From Pseudomonas viridiflava (lineage in GTDB: Bacteria; Pseudomonadota; Gammaproteobacteria; Pseudomonadales; Pseudomonadaceae), in NCBI RefSeq assembly GCF_900573885.1, contig NZ_UPSE01000166.1, positions 52,281 to 116,280 on the forward strand: a DNA stretch of 64,000 nt, written 5' to 3'. The notes beneath the pieces are model-generated. The model did not search any database and was not told the DNA's origin. It was given only the letters and a program-made list of their open reading frames with translations. This document shows positions 27,754 through 36,300 of the stretch, in pieces (positions within the stretch are counted from its first letter, which is position 1; each line of letters opens with the position of its first letter). Made by a program: the position numbers and the translations under genes.

Positions 27754-29421
27754 TTACTGCGCCAGTTTCTTGTGCCGTACCCGATGCGGCTGAGCCGCTG
27801 CGTCGCCGAGGCGTTTTTTGCGGTCGGCTTCGTATTCGGTGTAGTTGCCTTCGAAGAACACCGCTTGCGAGTCGTCTTCGTACGCGAGGATGTGAGTCGC
27901 TACGCGGTCCAGGAACCACCGATCGTGAGAGATCACAATGGCAGCGCCGGGGAAGTCGAGCAGTGCTTCTTCCAGCGAACGCAGGGTTTCCACGTCAAGG
28001 TCGTTGGACGGTTCGTCGAGCAGCAGCACGTTGGCGCCCTCTTTGAGCGTCAACGCCAGGTGCAAGCGACCACGCTCACCACCGGAAAGGTCTTTGACGA
28101 ACTTCTGCTGGTCGCCGCCTTTGAAGTTGAAGCGGCCGACGTAGGTGCGCGATGGCACCTCGTAGTTGCCGATCTTGATCATGTCGGAACCATCGGAAAC
28201 CATTTCCCACACGGTTTTGTTGCCGTCGAGATCGTCGCGGCTCTGGTCGACGCACGCCAGCTTCACGGTTTCGCCCACTTCGATGCTGCCCGAATCCGGC
28301 GTTTCCTTGCCCATGAGCATGCGAAACAGGGTCGACTTACCGGCACCGTTACCGCCGATCACGCCAACGATGGCGCCTTTAGGCATGCTGAACGACAGGT
28401 TATCGATCAGCGCGCGGTCGCCGTAGCCCTTGCTGACGTTGACGAAGTCGATGACTTTGTCGCCCAGGCGCGGACCGGCGGGGATGTAGATTTCGTTGGT
28501 TTCGCTGCGCTTCTGGAATTCCTGCGATTGCATTTCTTCGAAGCGTTGCAGACGTGCCTTGGATTTCGACTGGCGGGCCTTGGCGCCTTTGCGCACCCAC
28601 TCCAGTTCTTCTTTCATGGCCTTTTCGTGAGCCGACTGCTGCTTGGACTCTTGCGCCAAGCGGTCGGACTTGGCCTCAAGCCAGCCCGAATAGTTGCCTT
28701 CGTACGGAATGCCGGCGCCGCGGTCGAGTTCCAGAATCCAGCCGGCGACGTTGTCGAGGAAGTAACGGTCGTGCGTGATCGCGACCACGGTGCCGGGGAA
28801 GTCGTGGAGGAAGTGCTCCAGCCAGGCTACCGAGTCGGCGTCCAGGTGGTTGGTCGGTTCGTCGAGCAGCAGCATGTCCGGCGCGGACAGCAGCAGGCGG
28901 CACAGGGCCACGCGACGTTTTTCACCACCGGAGAGGTGAACGACTTTTGCGTCCCAGGCCGGCAAGCGCAAGGCGTCGGCAGCCACTTCCAGCTGACGCT
29001 CGAGGTTGTGGCCGTCGGAGGCTTGCAGAATGGCTTCCAGCTTGCCTTGCTCGGCAGCGAGGGCATCAAAGTCGGCGTCCGGCTCGGCGTAGGCGGCGTA
29101 CACCTCATCGAGGCGCGCTTGGGCGTTTTTGATCACGCTGACGGCTTCTTCGACGACTTCACGAACGGTTTTTTCCGGGTCCAGCTGCGGCTCTTGCGGC
29201 AGGTAGCCGATATTCAGATCCGGCATCGCACGGGCTTCGCCGTTGAATTCGGTATCGACGCCGGCCATGATTTTCAGCAGCGTAGACTTACCCGAACCGT
29301 TGAGACCGAGCACGCCGATCTTGGCGCCAGGGAAGAAAGACAGAGAAATATTTTTGAGAATTTCCCGCTTCGGCGGCACTACTTTGCCCAGCCGATGCAT
29401 GGTGTAGACGTATTGAGCCAA
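27754..29421 (-). CDS. ettA: Energy-dependent translational throttle protein EttA (ABC-F)
   Basis: A 555-residue ABC-F ATPase that binds the ribosomal E site and gates early elongation according to the ATP/ADP ratio. Two ABC cassettes: GLNGSGKST, LSGGEKRRVAL and LLLDEPTNHLD; then GGNGAGKST, LSGGERGRLHLAL and LLLDEPSNDLD. The charged inter-domain linker (ARQSKSKARLQRFEEM) is present. The family start (AQYVYTMHRLGKVVPPKREI) requires TTG at 29421, which has GAGG eight bases upstream and gives the same length as E. coli EttA. The 44-codon upstream extension is rejected. Confidence 0.96.
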   Translation of the reverse strand: MAQYVYTMHRLGKVVPPKREILKNISLSFFPGAKIGVLGLNGSGKSTLLKIMAGVDTEFNGEARAMPDLNIGYLPQEPQLDPEKTVREVVEEAVSVIKNAQARLDEVYAAYAEPDADFDALAAEQGKLEAILQASDGHNLERQLEVAADALRLPAWDAKVVHLSGGEKRRVALCRLLLSAPDMLLLDEPTNHLDADSVAWLEHFLHDFPGTVVAITHDRYFLDNVAGWILELDRGAGIPYEGNYSGWLEAKSDRLAQESKQQSAHEKAMKEELEWVRKGAKARQSKSKARLQRFEEMQSQEFQKRSETNEIYIPAGPRLGDKVIDFVNVSKGYGDRALIDNLSFSMPKGAIVGVIGGNGAGKSTLFRMLMGKETPDSGSIEVGETVKLACVDQSRDDLDGNKTVWEMVSDGSDMIKIGNYEVPSRTYVGRFNFKGGDQQKFVKDLSGGERGRLHLALTLKEGANVLLLDEPSNDLDVETLRSLEEALLDFPGAAIVISHDRWFLDRVATHILAYEDDSQAVFFEGNYTEYEADRKKRLGDAAAQPHRVRHKKLAQ

Positions 29422-29579
29422 AATTAAGCCCTCAATGGCGAGAGTAAAGAAAACCCAAGTATATGATATTTGAAGAAATATCGAGGCTCCTGGGCGATGG
29501 CGGGGAAGCCACGCGTAACAGGAGCACTTGGGTATAGCCGAACTGAGCAGCACTTTACTATGGCCTTCGGTAAGGCAGT

Positions 29580-29615
29580 GCGTTTGAAGTGCAGCCTTCA
29601 GTGCACTTCAAACGC
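29580..29615. repeat. Perfect 14-bp stem-loop after the YaiO-type gene
   Basis: GCGTTTGAAGTGCA (29580-29593) and TGCACTTCAAACGC (29602-29615) are exact complements around an 8-base loop. It lies 11 bases past the stop of the YaiO-type gene and has no T tract. It may be an mRNA-stabilising 3' hairpin or a factor-assisted terminator. Confidence 0.7.
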
Positions 29616-29626
29616 TGACGCGGTCG

Positions 29627-30418
29627 CTACCACTTATAAGACACACTCACCTGACCCGTGAGGCCGTGATAGTCGTTCACCTGCGTGTCATACCAGGCGC
29701 GCTCAATCGATGCCGCCAGGGAAAGCTTCTGACTAAGGGGCTGGATCCGGCGCACCGCGACTGTTTTGGCACGCCCCGACATCGTGTCCGCAAGCCACAC
29801 GTACTCCTGCAACGATGTTCCAGTGCCAAGCCACAGCTGGCTTGCCCCTCCTCCCGCCGCATCGTTGAGCTGCACCATCAAGGATGCACCGAACGTGTCT
29901 CCCAACCCGGACAAGTCGTATTTCGTAAAACGCGCTCGCGTGGTGACGCGCTCAAAGTAATACGCACCCGACACGTACCAGGCGTTGGAATGCACGCCCC
30001 CATAATACTCAGCGTGTTTGGCGCCTACCGTCAGCGTGGCTTGGGGGATTCCCTTATAGGTCACGTCCTGATCGAAGATCCGCCTCGCGAACACCGGACT
30101 ATTGGTCGAGGCCGTCACACTGGAGCGTGTGAGAAACAGCGGGCTCCAATGGCGATAAAACGTCCCGGACATGCTTTGGTCATCAAATGAACTGTTCGCC
30201 GGGTCGTTGAAGTCGCGCTCTCCGTGGGCGAGATCGACTACATAGGTATTTGCGCCCAGCACGCTGGCGTATTCGGCATTGATGATTTCCCGAGAGCCGT
30301 AATCGCCGCTGTAACGAGTGTGAAGCCCACCCACGGTCAATTTTTGATGGTCAGCTGCCTGCGCGGCAGCCGTAAAAAAACCAAGAGTGACGAGCACGTA
30401 ACGAAGCACGTGGTCCAT
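29627..30418 (-). CDS. YaiO-family outer-membrane beta-barrel protein
   Basis: 263 residues with a Sec signal peptide (LVTLGFFTAAAQA, then ADHQ). The mature part is alternating amphipathic beta strands with many Tyr/Gly residues (LTVGGLHTRYSGDYGSRE; VTVSYKW-like end, GQVSVSYKW with terminal Trp), typical of an outer-membrane barrel. The pattern and the neighbours match YaiO of E. coli. The start is ATG 30418; the frame extension to 30514 overlaps the previous gene. Last gene of the four-gene operon, 19 nt after the acyltransferase. Probable role: passage or surface display of the product made by the other three proteins (inference). Confidence 0.75.
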   Translation of the reverse strand: MDHVLRYVLVTLGFFTAAAQAADHQKLTVGGLHTRYSGDYGSREIINAEYASVLGANTYVVDLAHGERDFNDPANSSFDDQSMSGTFYRHWSPLFLTRSSVTASTNSPVFARRIFDQDVTYKGIPQATLTVGAKHAEYYGGVHSNAWYVSGAYYFERVTTRARFTKYDLSGLGDTFGASLMVQLNDAAGGGASQLWLGTGTSLQEYVWLADTMSGRAKTVAVRRIQPLSQKLSLAASIERAWYDTQVNDYHGLTGQVSVSYKW

Positions 30419-30437
30419 GCGAATGACCTTTATCAAC

Positions 30438-31034
30438 TTAAAAAGACTCGAGCGTTTGCTTGATGCGATATCGCCCGGCGGGCAGGTTCTTGGTGACGGT
30501 AATTCGAGGGGCAAATAGCGAATCAGGCGGCACGATACGACCCGGCAGAATGACCACCTGAATACCCAGAGCCGTGCCGCGGCCGATCAGGCAGCCAAGC
30601 TTTTCCAACCCTGTATCAATGCAGTTGCCCTCCAGCAGGACGCTGATGGTTTCGCGGTCCAGCCGGTGATTGCTGGTGCGAACCTGCGCGCCGAGATAAG
30701 CGTCATCTTCCACTTTGCTGTCGGCCACAAAGCACTGCGGGCCGATGGCAACGTTTTGCCCGATCAACGCGTTCTTCAGTTCGCTGGCGAAGCCAATACG
30801 GGTGCCATCACCAATGCGGGTGGAGCCTCGAATGACGCAGTTGTTTCCGATCAGGCAGTTTTCGCCGATGACCACCGGCCCCTGGATAAACGCGCCATGG
30901 CAAACCTGCGTCCCCGCCCCGATTGACACAGCCCCTCGGATAACCGCTCCGGGCTCGATATGAGCGTCGCTGTGAATCGACACGGTTAACCCATCGAGTT
31001 GCTCCGCCTGACGCTGCAGTTCAATCCACCACAT
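30438..31034 (-). CDS. Left-handed beta-helix acyltransferase (YaiX-like)
   Basis: 198 residues of hexapeptide-repeat acyltransferase. The repeats (isoleucine/valine every six residues) run from about residue 25 to 100: IEPGAVIRGAVSIGAGTQV, VIGENCLIGNNCVIRG, RIGDGTRIG. After a loop with HRLDRE the helix resumes (LGCLIGRGTALGIQVVILPG). It resembles the N-acetyl/O-acyl-transferases acting on sugars. The start ATG 31034 overlaps the glycosyltransferase stop by 14 nt and has GAGG upstream. In E. coli K-12 the counterpart yaiX is, from memory, interrupted by an insertion sequence; here the gene is intact. Confidence 0.75.
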   Translation of the reverse strand: MWWIELQRQAEQLDGLTVSIHSDAHIEPGAVIRGAVSIGAGTQVCHGAFIQGPVVIGENCLIGNNCVIRGSTRIGDGTRIGFASELKNALIGQNVAIGPQCFVADSKVEDDAYLGAQVRTSNHRLDRETISVLLEGNCIDTGLEKLGCLIGRGTALGIQVVILPGRIVPPDSLFAPRITVTKNLPAGRYRIKQTLESF

Positions 31035-32160
31035 AGGCGTACCTCGTTGGTTTATCGCGCTCGGGTTCGCGTCCGGTAACAAAAGCCTTCAAGCCATGTA
31101 CTAACCAGACGGCGTAAGCGAACAACACGAAAAACACCGCTAGAGAGGCAAGTGGGATTAACCAATAATCGCGATGGTGCGCAGCCGATATCGCGCCTAG
31201 AATGCTGACGACCAATACCCACAACACCGGGAAAATTGCGTACAACAAGCCTTGTGGGAACCCGAATTGTTCGATCGCAGCCGGCCATAGGAAGGCGTAA
31301 CTAAGTACCCCGGTAGTGACGGGCACCACCATTGAAAAAATGGTGAACAGACCGAAGCGCGAAATTAATAAGTGTCGGTGCAAGCGCATGCAGACGGCGT
31401 AGCCAACAATCCAGCGGCGCCATCTTTTCCATTCCTCTCTAAGCGAATTGCACTCTTGGGAGTAAACGACGCAGCGGTTGGCCTGGCGCACCCGGTAGCC
31501 TTCGCTCACCAGAGTCCAGGAAAGGTCCAGATCTTCCACTTTCGTTCGATCCGAGAAGCCGTGCTTGCGCAGCACCTCGGTCTTGAACATGCCGCACGCC
31601 CCCGAAATGATGAAGGGCGCGCCGCCGGCTATCTGCTGGAACGTACGCTGGATGGTGATCATCGGCACTTTCACCGATGCGCGGATATACGCCAGCAACC
31701 CCGCACCACAAAGGTTAGAAGCGGGAATGCCGCCCACAGCATCCGCACCGTCCTCGATCTCGGCCAACATATAACCGAGGCCAGGTTGATCCGGCGGCAG
31801 GTATGTATCGGCATCGGTAAGGTAGACCTGCGCTGCTACGGCGTGCCGCAAGCCATTCATCAATGCCCCGCCTTTACCCGTATTGGCTTGAAACACCACA
31901 ACCAGACGCTCATCACCTTCCTGGCTCAAGCGCCTGAGTACCTGGGCTGTGCCATCGGTAGAGCCGTCATCCACGCAAATAACGCGATTGATATAGGGAT
32001 TGCGCAACAGATTTCGCAGCGACTGCTCAATACACAATTGCTCATTAAAGGCTGGAACGATTGCATCTACTGAGCCAAATGCCTGGCTAGGCTTTCTTCT
32101 GGACTTTCGCCAGGTATAAACAAGAACAATCATGCAAATTGCAAAAAACACGAGTTCCAT
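31021..32160 (-). CDS. Membrane-bound family 2 glycosyltransferase (YaiP-like)
   Basis: 379 residues in the processive-type GT2 architecture. An N-terminal helix (residues about 2-17) precedes a catalytic domain with VDAIVPAFNE (31-40), VDDGSTDG (63-70), the DAD motif at 116-118 (YLTDADTYL), the ED of KVEDLDLSW (209-210) and an RWRRW motif at 246-250 in the place of Q/RxxRW. Three C-terminal helices lie at about 268-292, 303-325 and 333-355. This is the layout of PgaC/HasA-like synthases that polymerise and export a polysaccharide, though a glycolipid product is also possible. It starts 7 nt after the deacetylase gene. Confidence 0.85.
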   Translation of the reverse strand: MELVFFAICMIVLVYTWRKSRRKPSQAFGSVDAIVPAFNEQLCIEQSLRNLLRNPYINRVICVDDGSTDGTAQVLRRLSQEGDERLVVVFQANTGKGGALMNGLRHAVAAQVYLTDADTYLPPDQPGLGYMLAEIEDGADAVGGIPASNLCGAGLLAYIRASVKVPMITIQRTFQQIAGGAPFIISGACGMFKTEVLRKHGFSDRTKVEDLDLSWTLVSEGYRVRQANRCVVYSQECNSLREEWKRWRRWIVGYAVCMRLHRHLLISRFGLFTIFSMVVPVTTGVLSYAFLWPAAIEQFGFPQGLLYAIFPVLWVLVVSILGAISAAHHRDYWLIPLASLAVFFVLFAYAVWLVHGLKAFVTGREPERDKPTRYAYVVD

Positions 32161-32167
32161 ACCAACC

Positions 32168-32782
32168 TCAATTTACTATTTTGTAGGGTATGAACCCTTC
32201 ACTAAGTCCACATCCCACTTGATGACCGCGAAACTGCGCGCTACACCTGACTTGACTTTCTTGCATATAAGCGCGGTGCGCTTGACTGACATGAAGTTGT
32301 AAAGCAGCAATTTTTGCCTCCATAAAATGTTCAATATTCTCGAAAAAAATCGGCATAAAGTTCGGCCAGGAACTTGGCGTTTCATAACTCAGGATTTGCT
32401 TCACTGACCTGCAGGCAATAATGCTCGCCTCGTAGACGGCCCGATGATCCTGATGGCGATCATTTTTGAACATCGTGTAAACCCGGTCCGGCTGAAGCGC
32501 TTTGCAGTGAGCCTCAATAATGCTCACCAACTCCGTCGCCATGGTCTGCAGCAGGGTATCGGGCAGACTGGCCTGAACGATATCCTCGACTCCTAGCCGG
32601 CGAAGCGCGCGATGGGTTTCCAGGCTCCTGTCGTAGTTACCTTGCAGTCCGCACAGGCCCTCGGTCAGCACCAGAACGCGGACGTGAACGCCCGACGCAA
32701 CGAGCTTGGCGAGTGTTGCTCCGCAACCAAGTTCAACATCATCCGGATGGGCACCGATGGCTAATACAGTTTTGACAGGCAA
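32168..32782 (-). CDS. PIG-L family deacetylase (YaiS-like)
   Basis: About 204 residues. The zinc motif AHPDDVELGCG at residues 11-21 and the later HQDH (RHQDHRAVYEA) identify the LmbE/PIG-L fold, which removes N-acetyl groups from GlcNAc-type sugars or sugar lipids. No signal peptide, so it acts in the cytosol. No ATG fits: I place the start at TTG 32782, with GAGAGG upstream; another TTG lies at 32812. First gene of the operon, followed by the glycosyltransferase after 7 nt. The 3' half is noticeably AT-richer than the neighbouring core genes, which suggests transfer. Confidence 0.82.
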   Translation of the reverse strand: MPVKTVLAIGAHPDDVELGCGATLAKLVASGVHVRVLVLTEGLCGLQGNYDRSLETHRALRRLGVEDIVQASLPDTLLQTMATELVSIIEAHCKALQPDRVYTMFKNDRHQDHRAVYEASIIACRSVKQILSYETPSSWPNFMPIFFENIEHFMEAKIAALQLHVSQAHRAYMQESQVRCSAQFRGHQVGCGLSEGFIPYKIVN

Positions 32783-33314
32783 AACTCCCCCTCTCCGCGA
32801 TGGACGAATCAATAGTGAAAATAGATAATTAGAAGCCGCTGAACAAATAAAGCCTTGAACGGACTAAAAGCGGCTCGAATATAGTGAGACAGTTAAGCTC
32901 CCGAAAACAATAGCGAAAATGCCCGCAGGAATTAACAGGCATGAAACGGCGAAACAAGGCTTGATGTAAGTATTTGATTCGCCATAATCAAAAGCTCTTT
33001 CCTTACAAACTCCGTAGTAACGAGTAGCAAAGAGTCGCGGAAGTTAGGTTAATCGCACAAACGGCACCGTTAAACCTTCACAAAGCCGGGCAGCAGGAAC
33101 TCAAGCTCCATTGGCAGGGTCTTGATAAAAGCAGCCCCGAACAAGGAATACGCCCTCCTGCTCCTGCTCACTACCCGCCCATCGAAGCGCTCGTCGGCAT
33201 AGCTGGCACTTTGCCACACATGCAGGCATTCTTAGCCGTTTTGGACGACCTGCCGCCAGTGGCAGCCGTTTACCTGCTACATCTGTATAAGCCGTCAGCG
33301 CAGGATTTTTGCCA
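32783..33314. other. 532-nt intergenic region between the divergent PIG-L operon and morA
   Basis: AT-richer than its surroundings, especially 32810-33060. It must hold the divergent promoters of the polysaccharide-like operon and morA. I saw no convincing -35/-10 pair, RNA gene or repeat. A minus-strand frame at 33101-33721 overlaps the morA N-terminus and looks spurious. Confidence 0.6.
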
Positions 33315-36300
33315 GTGCCTCGATCTCTCACCCATAAGCGCGCATCTGGCGATCCACTCGCCACTTCCTTGCCGAATTCGGTAAAGGGCGCCTTGGTGGT
33401 GCTCGTGGCGTTGATGCTGGGCCTGCTGTTCTGGCAGCTGTACCACGAGGTGCAGCAGAGCGCCGAGAGTCGTGAAAAACGCGAGCACGAATACAGCCAC
33501 CAGCTCGCCGAGCACATTGGGCTGAATATCAAGCTGCGTGCCGAGGCGGCCATTGCCCTGCTGAGCCAGACCGCCGAGCAACCGCCTGCGCCCGCGCAAA
33601 CCGGCGAGCTGCTCAATAGCCTGCGCTCCGCTTTTCCCTCGATTGAAAGCATGGTCTGGCTTGATGCCGATGGGCACATCATTGCTGACACAAAGGTCGG
33701 AGCCACCGACGCCGGATTCATTGGCGCGCTGCGTCAGCGCAATCAGGGCCAAACCTACCAGTACGTGTTCAATCCTGATGGCGAAGGCGTGGTCTATGCC
33801 TTCTTGCACAAGGCCGACAACAGCGGCGACTGGGTAGCCCGTATCACGCTCGCACAAGTGCGCCGGGCCATCGCGGAGCTCTACACCGGTCAGCACCGCT
33901 GGCAGTTGATTGATCATCAAACCGAGCGTGTTTTGGCCGAACACCCTGCGTCAGGCACCGATCAGGCGCATCTGGAAGACACAACGGTGAAGCGCGACTC
34001 CGCGCATCTGGTGCCCTTGCCCGGCACCGACCTGATGGTGCGCAGTCAGTTCGACCATCGGCACGGCTGGTCGGAGCAGCTGTCTGCCGTCACTGGCAAA
34101 TTGCTGCTGTTCATGGCGTGTGCATTCCTGGCCCTGCTGGCCCTGGTGCGTTTACTGCGAGAACAGCGCCGTCTGCGTGAAATGACCACGGCATCGCGTC
34201 GCGAACTGCGTGATGCCGCGACCGCGCTCAGTGCCATCGAAGAACGCGTGGTCGTGACTGACGTCACCGGCCATGTGCGCTACCTGAATCCACAGGCAGC
34301 GGTGCTGTTTGGCATGCAGACATACGAAGCGCGCGGCCGCCATCTGTTGGCCCTGCTACCCAGCCTGGACCCCGCCCTGCTGACGGACAGCGAGCCCTTC
34401 GACGAAGCCAATCCGGTATGGATAGAAGTTGAACAACATGACCAGATGCGCGTGTTCAGCATTACCCGCAGCCTGTTCAAAGACGGCGAAGAGCATAGTC
34501 AGCCGGGGCACGTGTGGGTGCTGCGGGATGTCACCGAGCAGCAAATGGCGCTGCATATTCTGGAAGACACCCGTCGCCGCTATCAGGACATTTTTGAAGG
34601 CAGCGGCGTTGCCCACTGCGTGCTCGACCTCGCTGACCTGCGCACCTATCTGCACGTTCATGGCATCAACACGCTGGGCCAGTTTGATCACTGGCTGCAA
34701 ACTTATCCGCACTTGCATGAAGAGCTGATCCAGCACCTGCACATCACCGAACTCAACCAGGTGGCGCAGCAGCTGTTAGGCGTGGAAACAACGCAGGAGC
34801 TGTGGGATCACCTTGTCGACGTCGGCCCTATCGTGCCGGAGAACGTGCGTTACCAGCTGATTGGCGCGGTGCTGAGCAACCAACGGCAAATCGAAATGGA
34901 GAGCCGCATTCTCACGCCGCAAGGCCATGACCGGCACCTGTGGCTGGTGTTGCGACTGCCTGAGCAGAACGACGATTTCCATGCGGTAACGGTGAGCATG
35001 AGCGACATCACCGCACGCAAACGCATCGAGCTGTCGCTGATCGAACGCGAGCGTTTCTGGTCGGATGTAGCGCGCGCAGTGCCCGACACCCTGTACGTGC
35101 ACGACATGACCGACCGCCGCGTGCTGTTCAGCAACAATCGCTTGGGCCAGCAGTTGGGCTATACCGGCAAAGAGCTGCGCGAAATGTCCGGTCATTTCTG
35201 GGAAGTGGTACTTCACCCGGACGATGCCGAGCAATACGCGCGCATGCGCAGCCTGCAGCAAGTGGTAAGCGACGGGCACCTGCTGCAATGCCACCTGCGC
35301 TGGCGGCACCGCGACGGCAGCTGGCACTGGTTCGACATTCGCGAGCAGGCGCTGAGCCGCACGCCAGAAGGCCGCGTGCATCGCCTGATCGGCGTGGCCA
35401 AAGACGTAACCGAGCAAATCGAAGCCAGCGAATTGATGCGCAATAACGAGCGCCGCTATCGCCTGCTCGCAGAGAACATCAGTGACGTTATTTTCACCAC
35501 CGACAGCGCCCTGCAGCTTGATTACGTCAGCCCCTCGGCCATGGCCATGTTCGGTTATTCGCCCGAGTGGATCATCGCCAACGGGTTCCACCCTCTGGCT
35601 GCCAACCCTCGCCAGCTGGCGGATGTCGACCAGCTGTTAATGCGCGTGCGTGCTGCTCTGACAGATCCGGTGCGACTGCGCGAACTGCGCCAGCATCTGG
35701 CGACCCGGCTGTTTATGGTGGATTGCGTGCGCGCCGATGGCCACAAGCTGCCGACCGAAATGCGTCTGACATTAATGTGGGACCAAGACGGGCGCTTCGA
35801 AGGCATGCTCGGCGTGGGTCGCAATATCAGCCAGCAGCGCCGCGCAGAAAAAGACCTGCGCATGGCCGCCACCGTGTTCGAACATTCTACCGCTGCAATC
35901 CTGGTGACCGACCCGGCCGGCTATATCGTTCAAGTGAACGAAGCCTTCAGCCGCGTCAGCGGTTACGTCAGCGCCCAGGTTCTGGACCAACAGCCGGGCA
36001 TGCTGATGGCCGACCGTCAGCAAACCAGCCACCAGGCCTACATTCTCAGCCAGCTTGGACAGAACGGCAGTTGGGAAGGCGAGGTGTGGCTCAAGCGTCG
36101 CAACCAGGAAAACTTCCCGGCGTGGGTGGGCATTACCGCGGTGCATGACGATGAAGGCGATCTGGTCAGCTACGTCTGCTTCTTCAGCGATATCAGCGAG
36201 CGCAAAGCCAGCGAGCAGCGCATTCATCGCCTGGCTTACTACGACGCCCTGACCAACCTGCCCAACCGCACGCTGTTCCAGGACCGTCTGCACACGGCGT

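Noticed and set aside
27772..29427. 551-codon open frame on the plus strand
   Set aside because: Antisense to ettA; repetitive shadow composition and no family match.
33101..33721. 206-codon minus-strand frame overlapping the start of morA
   Set aside because: It conflicts with the morA N-terminus (membrane helix and sensory domain) and has a low-complexity, Ser/Arg-rich shadow composition.
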